64,000 bases of DNA, from the NCBI RefSeq assembly GCF_020594515.1, contig NZ_JAJCTH010000013.1, forward strand, positions 85,912-149,911. Direction: 5' to 3'. Below are positions 52,060 through 61,860 of the stretch, in pieces; positions within the stretch are counted from its first letter, which is position 1; each line of letters opens with the position of its first letter. The translations under genes and the position numbers were made by a program. The DNA comes from Rhodoferax sp. U2-2l. Lineage in GTDB: Bacteria > Pseudomonadota > Gammaproteobacteria > Burkholderiales > Burkholderiaceae_C. A model generated the notes under the pieces. It did no database searches. It was not told the origin of the DNA and saw nothing but the letters and a program-made list of their open reading frames with translations.

Positions 52060-53424
52060 TCAGCTGGCCGCTGCGCTGCTGGCGCGCTGCAGCACGATGT
52101 TGGCACACAGGCCGCCGCTGTCAGCGTTGCTCAGGTCCACGCTGCCGCCCATGCGCGAGATGATCTGCTCCACGATGGCCAGCCCCAGCCCGGTGCTGTT
52201 GGCCGAGGTGCGCGCTGATTCGCCGCGAAAAAACGGCGTGGTCAATTGTTTGAGCTGTTCCGGCGGCACGCCGCAGCCGTGGTCACGCAGGCGCAGCAGC
52301 ACCTTGTCGTCGCTGTAGCGCGCCGAGATGTCGATCCGGGCCACCTCGGTGCCCTCCGTTTTGCCGTAGCGTGCCGCGTTTTCCAGCAGGTTGCCCAGGG
52401 CACGCTGCAGTTCGACCCAGTCAGCCAGCACCATCAGGCGGTCTTGCATGGCCACTTTGAAATCGATGTCGGTGCGTTTGCGCAGCGGCTCCAGGCAGGT
52501 TTCCACCGCCTCGTTGAGCGACACCGGGCTCAGCCGCATGTCGCCCGGGCGGGCATAGTCCAGGAACTTGCCGATGATGGCATCAAGCTGCACGATGTCG
52601 CTCACCATGCCCTCGCGCGCCTGGGTGTCGGGCACACTCATCTCGGTTTCCAGCCGCAACCGGGCCAGCGGGGTGCGCAGGTCATGCGAGATGCCGGCCA
52701 GCATCACCGTGCGGTCCTGCTCGATCTGCGCCAGCTTGCGCGTCATGCGGTTGAAGCCGACATTCACAGCCCGGATCTCCTGGGTGCTGACGGTTTCATC
52801 CAGCGCGGTGGCCCGAAAGTCGCCCTCACGCACCCGGCTGGCGGCCAGCGACAGATCTTTCAGCGGCCGGTTGATCAGCCGGGCCATGCCTGCCGCACCG
52901 GCCAGCGACAACATGGCAGCGGTGAGCAGCCAGACCATCCAGGTCTGCCCGGTGGGTTGGTCAAAGCGGTTGCGATCGGTTTGCAGCCAGTAGCGGTCTT
53001 TTTCGATCGAGAACCCGATCCAAAGACCTTCCACGCCATTGACGCTGCTGGCCACCACCGTGTCGGGCCCCAGCCGGGACTGCAGCCGCTGCACCACATG
53101 CGGGCTCAGCGCCACCTCGCTGAACAGCGTGAAGACGTCCTTGGGCTCACGCAGCCGGATGGTCAGGTGCTCCTGGTCTTTCATTGTCTTGAACAGTGAC
53201 ACCCGGGCGATGGCGTCGGCGTGCATCACCGCTGCGCGGCTGAGGTTGACCACCGAAGCAATCTGGTTGGCCGTTTGCAGGGCGCGCGGCTCATACTCCA
53301 TCTCGCGCAGGATTTTGGTCCAGGCCACCACGCTGCCCACCAGCAGCAGTGCGAGCAGGAAAAAAGTGCGCCAGAACAGGCTCAAGGTCAGTGGCCGCGG
53401 CGGTGATTCGGTCGCGTCCAGCAT
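52060..53424 (-). CDS. EnvZ-type sensor histidine kinase
   Basis: A 454-residue inner-membrane kinase. Two transmembrane segments (FWRTFFLLALLLVGSVVAW near 20-40 and WMVWLLTAAMLSLAGAAGM near 165) flank a periplasmic sensor; HAMP follows, then HisKA with GISHDLRTPLARLRLE, and HATPase with N, G1 and G2 motifs NLLENAARYG, DHGCGVP and STGLGLAIVEQI. ATG 53424 leaves 16 bases after the response regulator stop. It pairs with the OmpR-type regulator encoded upstream. Signal unknown; osmolarity/porin control is only an analogy. Confidence 0.92.
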   Translation of the reverse strand: MLDATESPPRPLTLSLFWRTFFLLALLLVGSVVAWTKILREMEYEPRALQTANQIASVVNLSRAAVMHADAIARVSLFKTMKDQEHLTIRLREPKDVFTLFSEVALSPHVVQRLQSRLGPDTVVASSVNGVEGLWIGFSIEKDRYWLQTDRNRFDQPTGQTWMVWLLTAAMLSLAGAAGMARLINRPLKDLSLAASRVREGDFRATALDETVSTQEIRAVNVGFNRMTRKLAQIEQDRTVMLAGISHDLRTPLARLRLETEMSVPDTQAREGMVSDIVQLDAIIGKFLDYARPGDMRLSPVSLNEAVETCLEPLRKRTDIDFKVAMQDRLMVLADWVELQRALGNLLENAARYGKTEGTEVARIDISARYSDDKVLLRLRDHGCGVPPEQLKQLTTPFFRGESARTSANSTGLGLAIVEQIISRMGGSVDLSNADSGGLCANIVLQRASSAAAS

Positions 53425-53440
53425 GCCGTAGGTGCGGAGC

Positions 53441-54169
53441 TTATTCGCTGTCGTCGGGTATGAAGACATAACCCACTCCCCAAACGGTCTGGATAAAACG
53501 CGGCGCGGCGGCGTCCGCCTCCACCAGCTTGCGCAGGCGTGACACCTGCACGTCCAGACTACGGTCAAAGGGTTCGAAATCGCGCCCGCGCGCCAGCTGG
53601 GCCAGCTTTTCGCGCGACAACGGTTGGCGCGGGTGGCGCACCAGCGCTTTGAGCATGGCAAATTCTCCGGTGGTCAGCGCCAACTCTTCGTCACCCTTGA
53701 GCAAGGTGCGTGCACCCATGTCAAAAACGAAGGGGCCAAACTTGACCACGGCCTTGTCGGCCGAAGGTGAACCGGGTGCCTCGGCGGGCGGGCGTCGGCG
53801 CAGCACCGCGTGGATGCGCGCCAGCAGTTCGCGCGGGTTGAAGGGTTTGCCCAGGTAGTCATCGGCGCCCACCTCCAGGCCGACGATGCGGTCCACATCC
53901 TCGCCCTTGGCGGTGAGCATGATGATGGGGGTGCGGTCATTGGCGCCGCGCAGGCGTCGGCATACCGACAGGCCGTCCTCGCCGGGCATCATCAGGTCCA
54001 GCACGATCAGGTCGACCGGCTCACGCCCCAGCACGCGGGTCAGCGCCCGGCCGTCCTCGGCCAGTAGCACCTCAAAACCTTCCTGCGTCAGATAACGGCG
54101 CAGCAAGTCGCGAATACGCGCGTCGTCATCCACCACCAGTATTTTGTCAACACGGGAATTTGCAGCCAT
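53441..54169 (-). CDS. ompR: OmpR-family response regulator
   Basis: A 242-residue DNA-binding regulator: receiver domain with VVDDDARIRDLL, phospho-acceptor Asp in VLDLMMPGEDG near 60, and TAKGEDVDRIVGLEVGADDY, then a winged-helix output domain (LTTGEFAMLKALVRHP, VQVSRLRKLVE, VWGVGYVF). ATG 54169 is chosen over a GTG 12 bases upstream. A long inverted repeat with GTAACA half-sites (54191-54275) lies just upstream and is a candidate operator for its own protein. Confidence 0.92.
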   Translation of the reverse strand: MAANSRVDKILVVDDDARIRDLLRRYLTQEGFEVLLAEDGRALTRVLGREPVDLIVLDLMMPGEDGLSVCRRLRGANDRTPIIMLTAKGEDVDRIVGLEVGADDYLGKPFNPRELLARIHAVLRRRPPAEAPGSPSADKAVVKFGPFVFDMGARTLLKGDEELALTTGEFAMLKALVRHPRQPLSREKLAQLARGRDFEPFDRSLDVQVSRLRKLVEADAAAPRFIQTVWGVGYVFIPDDSE

Positions 54170-54190
54170 ACTACGACCCACCTGATTGGT

Positions 54191-54275
54191 AAATTTGTAA
54201 CAAGCGCGATTGTTGCGCGCACAACCACCGGACTGGGTGGTTTTGGGGGCGGTGTTGACACGCTGTTACAAATTT
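54191..54275. promoter_or_regulatory. Divergent promoter region with inverted TGTAACA repeat
   Basis: AAATTTGTAACAAGCG (54191-54206) and CGCTGTTACAAATTT (54261-54275) are inverted copies, apart from one extra A, 70 bases apart, in the space between the divergent ompR-type and SIMPL genes. GTAACA/TGTTAC-type half-sites are used by several OmpR-family regulators. TTGACA at 54255 touches the right copy and may be the -35 of the SIMPL promoter. Confidence 0.55.
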
Positions 54276-54324
54276 GGTGCGGTCAGCCCTGTCTGTGTTT
54301 GTCCTGATTCAAGGAACTGTTATT

Positions 54325-55032
54325 TTGAAAATTTTTAAAAAAGTCATAGCATGCGCCGCTTTCTGCGCTTGCTCCGGGGTCACGTTCGGACAAGCCGCTG
54401 CGCCAGCCTTGCCGATGCAGCGGGTGAGCCTGTCCGCGCAGGCCACGGTGCAGGTGGCGCAGGACCTGCTGACGCTGTCGCTCGCCACCACGCGTGAAGG
54501 TGTGGATGCGCAGGCGGTGCAGGCTCAGCTCAAAAGTGCGCTCGACACCGCCTTGTTGATGGCCAAAAATAAAGCGCAACCCAAGCTGATGGACGTGCGT
54601 ACCGGCCGCTTTGGCCTGTCGCCGCGCTACAGCCGCGAGGGCAAAATCACCGGCTGGCAGGGCAGCGCCGAATTGGTGCTGGAAGGGCAGGACTTTGTCT
54701 TGTTGAGCGAAACGGCGGGCAAATTGACCACCTTAACGGTGTCTGGCGCCAGCTTCGGCCTGACCACCACGCAGCGCCAGGCGGCGCAGACGCAGGCGCA
54801 AAACCAGGCCATCGCCCTGTTTCGCCAGCGCGCCACCGAGGTGGCCAACGGCTTTGACTTCAAGACTTACACCCTGGGAGAGATTGCGCTCAATTACGAC
54901 GAAGGCACGGCCATGTACAAGCCGCAGATGATGGCGGCGCGGGCCATGGCGGCCGAGGCTGCGCCGGTGCCGGTTGAGGCCGGTCTGGCCTCGGTGTCGG
55001 TCACCGTGTCGGGCTCGGTCCAACTTCAATGA
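54325..55032 (+). CDS. SIMPL domain (DUF541) periplasmic protein
   Basis: A 235-residue secreted protein. TTG 54325 is chosen as start because AAGGA lies 9 bases upstream and the following residues KIFKKVIACAAFCACSGVTF form a good signal peptide (cleavage near 23); the frame is open from 54274. The mature part has the alternating pattern of SIMPL/DUF541 proteins (MQRVSLSAQATVQVAQDLLT, LVLEGQDFVLLSETAGKLT). Function unknown. The stop overlaps the ATG of the next gene (55029-55032). Confidence 0.82.
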   Translation: MKIFKKVIACAAFCACSGVTFGQAAAPALPMQRVSLSAQATVQVAQDLLTLSLATTREGVDAQAVQAQLKSALDTALLMAKNKAQPKLMDVRTGRFGLSPRYSREGKITGWQGSAELVLEGQDFVLLSETAGKLTTLTVSGASFGLTTTQRQAAQTQAQNQAIALFRQRATEVANGFDFKTYTLGEIALNYDEGTAMYKPQMMAARAMAAEAAPVPVEAGLASVSVTVSGSVQLQ

Positions 55033-57494
55033 ATGCCGCGATAGGGCGGTTCGAGCGCCAACGTGTGCTCGGCCAAGGCGCGCAGGCCCAGGTGTGGCTG
55101 GCGTTTGACCCGCGTCTGGAGCGCGAGGTGGCGATCAAACTGATGAAACCTGCCGCCCAGCAGGACAGCAGCGTGGTCAATCAGTGGCTGCAGGAGGCGC
55201 GCAGCGTCAGCCGCCTGACCCACGCCAACATCGTGCCGGTGTTTGAGGCCGACGTGCATGAGAACCAGCCTTACCTGGTGTTTGAGTACGTGCCCGGCTT
55301 GACGCTGGCGCAGCAACTGGCCGCGCAAGGGGCGATGCCGCCCGCCGCCGCGGTAGCCGTGATGCAGGATGTGTTGGGCGCGCTGGTGGCCGCCCATGCC
55401 GGTGGTGTGGTGCACCGTGACCTGAAGCCTTCCAACGTGTTGATGGACACCAGTGGCCGTGCCCGGGTGATGGACTTTGGCATTGCCGCACGCATCAGTG
55501 TGCAGGTGGCGGCCCAGCCCATGGACGTGGTGGCGGGCACACCCGCTTACATGGCCCCGGAGGCGGTGCGCGGTGAGGCCATTACCCCTCTGATGGATGT
55601 TTACAGCGCTGGCCTGATGCTGGCCGAGTTGCTGTGGGGCAAACAGATCCGCGAGCGTGGCAACCTGCAGTTGGCGCTGGCCCAGATTGCCACCGAGCCG
55701 CAGATGTTTCCGCCCGAACTCATGGCGCGGCTGGACGACACGCTGCGCAACATCGTGCTGCGCGCCACCGCCTTTGAGCCGGTGCGGCGTTACCCGAGTG
55801 CGCAGGCCTTTCTGGACGACCTGCTGGCCTGGTCGGGCAAGTTCCGGCAGACATCGGCGAATGAGGCACCCGCTGGTACCGGTAAACAAAACAGCACGCT
55901 CGAATTTTTGTTGCGCCGCATGCGCAACAAGAGCGATTTTCCGGCGCTGTCCGAGTCGATTGGCCGTATCCAGAGCATGGCCACCTCGGAAAAAGAAAGT
56001 GTCAGCAGCGTCACCAACGAGATCCTGAAAGACGTGGCGCTGACCAACAAGCTGCTGCGCCTGGTCAACAGCGCGCACTACGCCCGCGGCAGCAGCGTGG
56101 GCACGGTGTCACGCGCGGTCACCCTCGTCGGCTTCAACGGCATCCGCAACATGGCGCTGAGTCTGGTGCTGCTGGAGCACATGCAGGACAAAACCAACGC
56201 GCATCTCTTGAAAGAAGAGTTTTTACGCGGTTTGATGGCGGGCGCCATCGCCGCCGAGTTGGGTGGCAACCAGACGGAGATCGAAGAGGCTTTTATTGGC
56301 GCGTTGTTCCAGAGCCTGGGGCGCATGTTGTCGCAGTTCTATTTTCCTGAGGAAGCCACCGCCATCCGCAACCTGGTCAGCGCCCCGCGCGACCCGATCA
56401 GCGAAGACGCTGCCTCCACCCGCGTACTCGGTCTGAGTTATGAGGCGCTGGGCCTGGGCGTGTCCAAAGCCTGGGGGCTGCCGGAGAGCATTCAGCGTTG
56501 CATCGTCAAACCCGCGGGCGACCCGCCCAGCCAGCCCCCCAAAGACCCGCAGCTGCGCCTGCGCTGGAACACCCGCGCTGCCAATGAGATGGCCGACGCC
56601 ATGCTGCACACCGATGCCAAGGTGGTGGACGCCCGGTTGGCCCAGGTCACCAAGACCTATGGCAAGGCGCTGGGTATCAACGCAGACCGGGTGCAGGCCG
56701 CCACGGCCACGGCGCGCAAAAAACTGGTGGAACTGGCCGAGGCGATGGAGATCACCGTGCGCCCCGACTCGCTGGCTGCGCATCTGTTGAACCAGAAAGT
56801 AGACCTTGCGCTGTCTGGTCCTGGCGACCCGAACAACAACCCCGACGTCGACACCATCATCTCCAACGAGTTGCACGCCACGCAGGTCATGCCTGCGCAG
56901 ACCACGGTGATGGCGGCAGCCACCCGGACCGCCGCCTCAGGCATGGCTCCGCCGAGCGCGTCAGCTCCGTCAGACTTTCGGGCGCAGACCCTGGCCGCCG
57001 GGGTTCAGGACATCACCAACGCGATGGTGGAAGACTTCCGCCTGAGCGATGTGTTGCGCATGATTCTGGAGGCCATGTTCCGCGCGCTCGAATTTGACCG
57101 CATTGTCTTTTGCATGCGCGATCTCAAGACCGACACCCTCACCGGGCGATTCGGGCTGGGCCATGGCGTGGAAGCGGTGGTCAAGCAGTTTCATGTGCCC
57201 CTGCACCCCACTGGCACCCCGGACCTGTTTGCCACCATTTGCAGCAAGGCGGCCGACACCCTGATCAGCGACGCCAGCGACCCGCGCATCGTGCAGCGTC
57301 TGCCGGCCTGGTACAGCAAGTCTTACAACGCGCCCACGTTTTTGATCCTGCCGCTGATCCTCAAAGGCAAACCCTTTGGCCTGATCTACGCCGACAAAGC
57401 GCAAAAGGGCGGGCTGGTGGTGGACGAGAAAGAGCTGTCCCTGCTGCGCACACTGCGCAACCAGGCCGTGATGGCCTTCAAGCAGTCGGTGTGA
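55029..57494 (+). CDS. Serine/threonine kinase-HDOD-GAF signalling protein
   Basis: An 821-residue fusion. Residues 1-275 are a Hanks-type kinase: GQGAQAQVW glycine loop, EVAIKLM with the ATP-binding Lys, VVHRDLKPSNVL, and MDFGIAAR, all intact. About 295-500 is an HDOD domain (LKDVALTNKLLRLVNSAHYA; SRAVTLVGFNGIRNMALSL), and about 655-815 is a GAF domain (PLILKGKPFGLIYADKAQKG). HDOD proteins relay signals without HD phosphohydrolase activity. This architecture is known in betaproteobacteria; role and ligand are unknown. Translation is coupled to the SIMPL gene. Confidence 0.92.
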   Translation: MNAAIGRFERQRVLGQGAQAQVWLAFDPRLEREVAIKLMKPAAQQDSSVVNQWLQEARSVSRLTHANIVPVFEADVHENQPYLVFEYVPGLTLAQQLAAQGAMPPAAAVAVMQDVLGALVAAHAGGVVHRDLKPSNVLMDTSGRARVMDFGIAARISVQVAAQPMDVVAGTPAYMAPEAVRGEAITPLMDVYSAGLMLAELLWGKQIRERGNLQLALAQIATEPQMFPPELMARLDDTLRNIVLRATAFEPVRRYPSAQAFLDDLLAWSGKFRQTSANEAPAGTGKQNSTLEFLLRRMRNKSDFPALSESIGRIQSMATSEKESVSSVTNEILKDVALTNKLLRLVNSAHYARGSSVGTVSRAVTLVGFNGIRNMALSLVLLEHMQDKTNAHLLKEEFLRGLMAGAIAAELGGNQTEIEEAFIGALFQSLGRMLSQFYFPEEATAIRNLVSAPRDPISEDAASTRVLGLSYEALGLGVSKAWGLPESIQRCIVKPAGDPPSQPPKDPQLRLRWNTRAANEMADAMLHTDAKVVDARLAQVTKTYGKALGINADRVQAATATARKKLVELAEAMEITVRPDSLAAHLLNQKVDLALSGPGDPNNNPDVDTIISNELHATQVMPAQTTVMAAATRTAASGMAPPSASAPSDFRAQTLAAGVQDITNAMVEDFRLSDVLRMILEAMFRALEFDRIVFCMRDLKTDTLTGRFGLGHGVEAVVKQFHVPLHPTGTPDLFATICSKAADTLISDASDPRIVQRLPAWYSKSYNAPTFLILPLILKGKPFGLIYADKAQKGGLVVDEKELSLLRTLRNQAVMAFKQSV

Positions 57495-57506
57495 ACCTGC
57501 GTGGGA

Positions 57507-58235
<729 letters not shown>

Positions 58236-58274
58236 TCAACCAATAAGAATAGCATGCGCGCCCTGATGACTGGC

Positions 58275-59045
58275 TTACGCAGCGGGCGTGGGTGAGGCAA
58301 ACAATTGCCGCACCCGCGCCAGGTCTTGCGGTGTGTCCACCCCCGCGCCAGGCGCCTGGTCGGTCACGAACACGGCAATCCGGTAGCCATGCCAGAGCGC
58401 GCGTAACTGCTCCAGCGATTCGGTGACTTCCATCGGGGCCTGACTCAGGCTGGGAAAAGCGCGCAAAAAGCTGACGCGATAAGCATAGATGCCGATATGC
58501 CGCAGCGGCGCTGGCTGGGGCAACTGGTCCGGGGTGTCGCGCGGAAAAGCGATCGGAGCACGGCTGAAATACAGGCCCAAGTTTTGTGCGTCAAGCACCA
58601 CCTTGACCACGTTGGGGTTGCGAAAATCTGCCACCGAGTCGATAGCGTGTGCCGCCGTGCTGATGTGGGCTTGCGGCGTTTGTTGCAAGAGCTTGGCGAC
58701 AGCCGCCACCAATGCCGGGTCCATCAGTGGCTCGTCACCCTGCACATTCACCACAATCTCGTCGTCGGCCAAGCCGAGCAGGGTGCAGGCTTCAGACAGC
58801 CGGTCCGAGCCGCAGGGGTGGTCCACCCGTGTCAGCACCGCGTCCACCCCATGCGCCTGGCAGGCCGCCACAATCAGCGGGCTGTCGGCCGCCACCACCA
58901 CCCGCAGCGCGGTGCCATCGCCGGCCAGCGACAGCACACGTTGTGCCACGCGCACCACCATCGGCAGCCCGGCGATGTCTGCCAGGGGTTTGTTGGGCAG
59001 TCGGGTGGACGCCAGGCGGGCTGGGATCAGGACGGTGAAGGTCAC
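58275..59045 (-). CDS. kdsB: CMP-KDO synthetase
   Basis: 3-deoxy-manno-octulosonate cytidylyltransferase, which activates KDO for lipopolysaccharide. The 256 residues open with [20 protein letters not shown] and carry [18 protein letters not shown] and [15 protein letters not shown], the standard KdsB motifs. It sits in the exbB-exbD-lpxK-trm112-kdsB-adk block, 73 bases after the Trm112 gene. Confidence 0.97.
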   Translation of the reverse strand: MTFTVLIPARLASTRLPNKPLADIAGLPMVVRVAQRVLSLAGDGTALRVVVAADSPLIVAACQAHGVDAVLTRVDHPCGSDRLSEACTLLGLADDEIVVNVQGDEPLMDPALVAAVAKLLQQTPQAHISTAAHAIDSVADFRNPNVVKVVLDAQNLGLYFSRAPIAFPRDTPDQLPQPAPLRHIGIYAYRVSFLRAFPSLSQAPMEVTESLEQLRALWHGYRIAVFVTDQAPGAGVDTPQDLARVRQLFASPTPAA

Positions 59046-59118
59046 GGCAGTCGGTGTGGGCAGGTCAAAACATGGCAGGTGATCAGGCCCGCGCTAACGC
59101 GCTTTGGCCCCGGTCGGC

Positions 59119-59301
59119 TTACAGGCCAAGCTCTTCGTCGGTGAGGGGGCGGGCTTCGTTTTCGAGCAGGATCGGGATGCCGTCGCGCACCGGGTAGGCC
59201 AAGCGGGCGCTTCGCGAGAGCAGTTCTTTGGTTTCGCGCTTGTACTCAAGCGGTCCTTTGGTGACCGGGCAAACCAGCAATTCAAGTAGTCGTGTGTCCA
59301 T
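59119..59301 (-). CDS. Trm112 family protein
   Basis: A 60-residue protein: [19 protein letters not shown], then [20 protein letters not shown]. This is the Trm112/YcaR-type fold; one conserved CP motif is present but the second CxxC is missing, as in many bacterial members. It lies between lpxK (17 bases) and kdsB, its usual place in proteobacteria. Confidence 0.92.
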   Translation of the reverse strand: MDTRLLELLVCPVTKGPLEYKRETKELLSRSARLAYPVRDGIPILLENEARPLTDEELGL

Positions 59302-59318
59302 GGTGTGATGATAGCGTC

Positions 59319-60341
59319 TCAGGCGCGTGGCGAATGCGCCAGCAGGGTGTTGATATGGTCGTCAAAGGCCGTCCAAAAATCATCGGGCAACACCAGCTGC
59401 AAGGGCACAGCCAGTGCGTGCGGGCAGATGGGCCACAGCTTGACCGCGTCTTTTTCGGTGCAAATCAGCTGGTAGCCCTGATGCTGACTGCCCGACCAGC
59501 GACTGAAGTCATGGTGATCAGGCAAAGCCAGGGTGTCTGCCAGGGTCAGGCCTTGGCCGCGCAGCATGCTGAAAAACACCTCGGGCTGGGCAATGGCGGC
59601 GAGCGCCAGCAGGGGTGTCGTGCTGCCCGCCAGTTCAGCCAGCGGCAACTGCCTGCCGTCTTGCGTCACGGCAAAGTCGGCCAGTTGGCGCCGGGTGCGA
59701 AAGCCTTCAAACGCGGGTTCTGTGCCCGAGCGCAGCACCAGGTCCAAGCGGCGTGGCCAAGGTTCCCGCAGCGGCCCGGCCGGCAGCAGGAAGCCATTGC
59801 CCACGCCGCGGTCGTCAAACACACCAATTTCCAGGTCGCGGTGCAGTGGCAGGTGCTGCAGGCCGTCGTCGCTCAGGATCAGTTGGGTGCCGGGGTAGCG
59901 CGCCAGCAGCGCCTGTGCGGCCTGCACGCGCTGCTCCGCGACATACACCGGGGCGCCGGTGCGGCGCTGAATCAGTGCGGGCTCGTCACCCAGTTGCTGC
60001 GCCGAACGTTGGGCCGTCACTTCATGGCAGCCCGGCAGGCTGCGCCCGTAGCCGCGTGAGATCACGCCAACCCGGATGCCACGCCGCAACAGATGTTCGG
60101 CCAGCGCCATCACCACCGGCGTTTTGCCGGCACCCCCGGCCACCACATTGCCCACCACCACCACGGGTGCGGCCACGCGCTGGGCGGTCAGCAGCCCCCA
60201 TCGGTACAGCCCGGCACGGGTAGCGATCAGCAAGCCATACAGAACGGACAGTGGCCACAGCGCCCAGGCCAGCAGCCCGCGCTGCGTCCAGGCGCGTAGC
60301 AGCACAGGTTGCCACGCGGGAGTGGCTGTGGGTTCAGACAT
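59319..60341 (-). CDS. lpxK: Tetraacyldisaccharide 4'-kinase (lipid A)
   Basis: The enzyme phosphorylates the 4' position of the lipid A precursor at the inner membrane. The 340 residues show the P-loop [20 protein letters not shown] near 63, [13 protein letters not shown], and [19 protein letters not shown], all characteristic. It has an N-terminal hydrophobic helix. It is translated 17 bases after exbD. Confidence 0.96.
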   Translation of the reverse strand: MSEPTATPAWQPVLLRAWTQRGLLAWALWPLSVLYGLLIATRAGLYRWGLLTAQRVAAPVVVVGNVVAGGAGKTPVVMALAEHLLRRGIRVGVISRGYGRSLPGCHEVTAQRSAQQLGDEPALIQRRTGAPVYVAEQRVQAAQALLARYPGTQLILSDDGLQHLPLHRDLEIGVFDDRGVGNGFLLPAGPLREPWPRRLDLVLRSGTEPAFEGFRTRRQLADFAVTQDGRQLPLAELAGSTTPLLALAAIAQPEVFFSMLRGQGLTLADTLALPDHHDFSRWSGSQHQGYQLICTEKDAVKLWPICPHALAVPLQLVLPDDFWTAFDDHINTLLAHSPRA

Positions 60342-60358
60342 GGTGGCCGCAAGCCAGA

Positions 60359-60787
60359 TCAGTTGCCCCCGGCAGCGCTGGAGGACTGGGTGGCAAAGGT
60401 GATTTGCGACAGGCCCGCGCGTTTGGCGGCCTCCATCACCGTGATGACCGACTGGTGGCGCGCGGTGGCATCGGCGTAAATGATCACCACCGATTCGCTG
60501 CCTGCCTTGGCGCCCGCGGTCAGCGCGTCGGCCAGGTCAGCCACATTTCGGCCCAGTACCGGCACCTTGTTGACACTGAAGTTGCCATCCGCGCTCACCG
60601 CGACCAGCACTTCCTTGGGGTAATCGCGCTGTGCCTCCACATCCGCCACGGGCAGGCGCAGGTGTAGCTCGGTGAACTTGCTGTAGGTGGTGGAGAGCAT
60701 CAAAAAGATCAGGATCACCAGCAGCACGTCGATGAACGGGATCAGGTTGATCTCGGGCTCTTCCTTTGGGCGGGGTCGGAAATTCAT
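60359..60787 (-). CDS. exbD: ExbD/TolR family protein
   Basis: A 142-residue protein with one transmembrane helix ([19 protein letters not shown]), preceded by the cytoplasmic [12 protein letters not shown] tail and carrying the essential Asp of ExbD. A periplasmic domain follows. It should work with ExbB as proton-driven energiser of TonB or of a lipid transporter. It begins 131 bases after the exbB stop, across a repeat. Confidence 0.9.
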   Translation of the reverse strand: MNFRPRPKEEPEINLIPFIDVLLVILIFLMLSTTYSKFTELHLRLPVADVEAQRDYPKEVLVAVSADGNFSVNKVPVLGRNVADLADALTAGAKAGSESVVIIYADATARHQSVITVMEAAKRAGLSQITFATQSSSAAGGN

Positions 60788-60816
60788 GGAACCTCACGAA
60801 GTCACGATTGAGCGCC

Positions 60817-60915
60817 GCCGGGCTGCCCCTAGGCGCGAGGGCCCCCTCGGGGGGCAGCGAAGCACATGCAATGGCGAGCCCCGGATCGAGCGCAAGCGAG
60901 ATACGCAGGGGGGCA
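60817..60915. repeat. GC-rich repeat between exbB and exbD
   Basis: GCTGCCCC (60822-60829) pairs with GGGGCAGC (60851-60858), with an inner AGGG/CCCT pairing, followed by GCGAGCCCCGGATCGAGCGC and similar. The form resembles short interspersed repeats I associate with Comamonadaceae. It sits in the transcript between the two coupled genes. Confidence 0.6.
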
Positions 60916-60918
60916 TCG

Positions 60919-61545
60919 TCATTTGCGCAAACTGATCAAGTGCCGCGCCAGGTGGTCGGCGGCCAGTTCCAGCGTCAGCAAAAACTCGTCCACCCGGGCG
61001 CGGAAGTAGCGCCAAAAGATCAACGTCGGAATCGCGACGATCAGGCCAAACGCGGTGTTGTACAGCGCGACAGAAATGCCGTGTGCCAGTTGCGCCGGGT
61101 TGCCGCCGGTAGCGCCGCTGGGGGTTTGTGAGCCAAAAATCTCGATCATGCCGACCACCGTGCCAAACAGGCCCATCAGCGGCGCAGCCGAGGCGATGGT
61201 GGCCAGCGCGCTCAAGTAGCGCTCCAGCCGGTGCGCGACCAAGCGACCCCGACTCTCCATCATGGCGCGCAACTCTTCGTCCGAACAGCGGGGGGTCTGC
61301 GTCAGCGTGCGCAGGCCGCTGGCCAGCACCTCGCCCAGCGCCGAATTTTTTTCCAGCTGGTTGACCACGTCGGGGCCGGGCACACCGTTGCGGGTGACGG
61401 CCATCACTTCGTCCAGCAGATGGGGTGGGGCAACTTTGGAAGATTTGAGGCTGATGAAACGCTCAATGACCAGCGCCAACGCCAGGACGGAGCAGGCGAT
61501 CAAGGGCCAGATCGGCCAGCCTGCGGCTTGTATGATGGAAAACAA
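60919..61545 (-). CDS. exbB: ExbB/TolQ/MotA family proton channel protein
   Basis: A 208-residue membrane protein with three transmembrane segments (WPIWPLIACSVLALALVIER at the start; ATIASAAPLMGLFGTVVGMI; SVALYNTAFGLIVAIPTLIF), the ExbB/TolQ topology. The conserved LMGLFGTVVGM channel motif is present. Partner of ExbD in the envelope gene block; the lipid transport or TonB assignment is not decided. Confidence 0.92.
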   Translation of the reverse strand: MFSIIQAAGWPIWPLIACSVLALALVIERFISLKSSKVAPPHLLDEVMAVTRNGVPGPDVVNQLEKNSALGEVLASGLRTLTQTPRCSDEELRAMMESRGRLVAHRLERYLSALATIASAAPLMGLFGTVVGMIEIFGSQTPSGATGGNPAQLAHGISVALYNTAFGLIVAIPTLIFWRYFRARVDEFLLTLELAADHLARHLISLRK

Positions 61546-61860
61546 AGTGGGACTCCGCGGATGAGGTTAGCCGGACAATTATGGCGCAGCGGCTTGACCG
61601 TTCGGCGCGCTGGCTGCGCACAATTTCTGTGGATAACTTTGTGGAGAACCCCCTGCAGAAGTGGCCGCAAACCGCGCCCAGCTTGGTGTCTGACAGAATG
61701 ATGACAAATTAAGCAGCAAAAAAACCAATGAAATCAGATATCTTCGACGAACCTGCGCGATTCATCGCTATTTATTTTGGGCTCCAAGGGGGTCATGAAA
61801 ATTGTGGACGACTTGCTCGTCGGCCGGTTGGCGTTTGGCGTTTGTCAAGGGGGGTGGGTC
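61546..61860. other. exbB-xseA divergent intergenic region
   Basis: These 315 bases carry the divergent promoters of the exbB block and xseA. TGTGGATAA at 61628-61636 is a perfect DnaA-box complement (TTATCCACA), but it is single. A GGGGGTGGG stretch before the xseA ATG serves as ribosome binding site. No gene is seen. Confidence 0.5.

Noticed and set aside
61628..61636. Replication origin near xseA
   Set aside because: Only one DnaA box, no AT-rich unwinding region, and no dnaA or parAB genes nearby.
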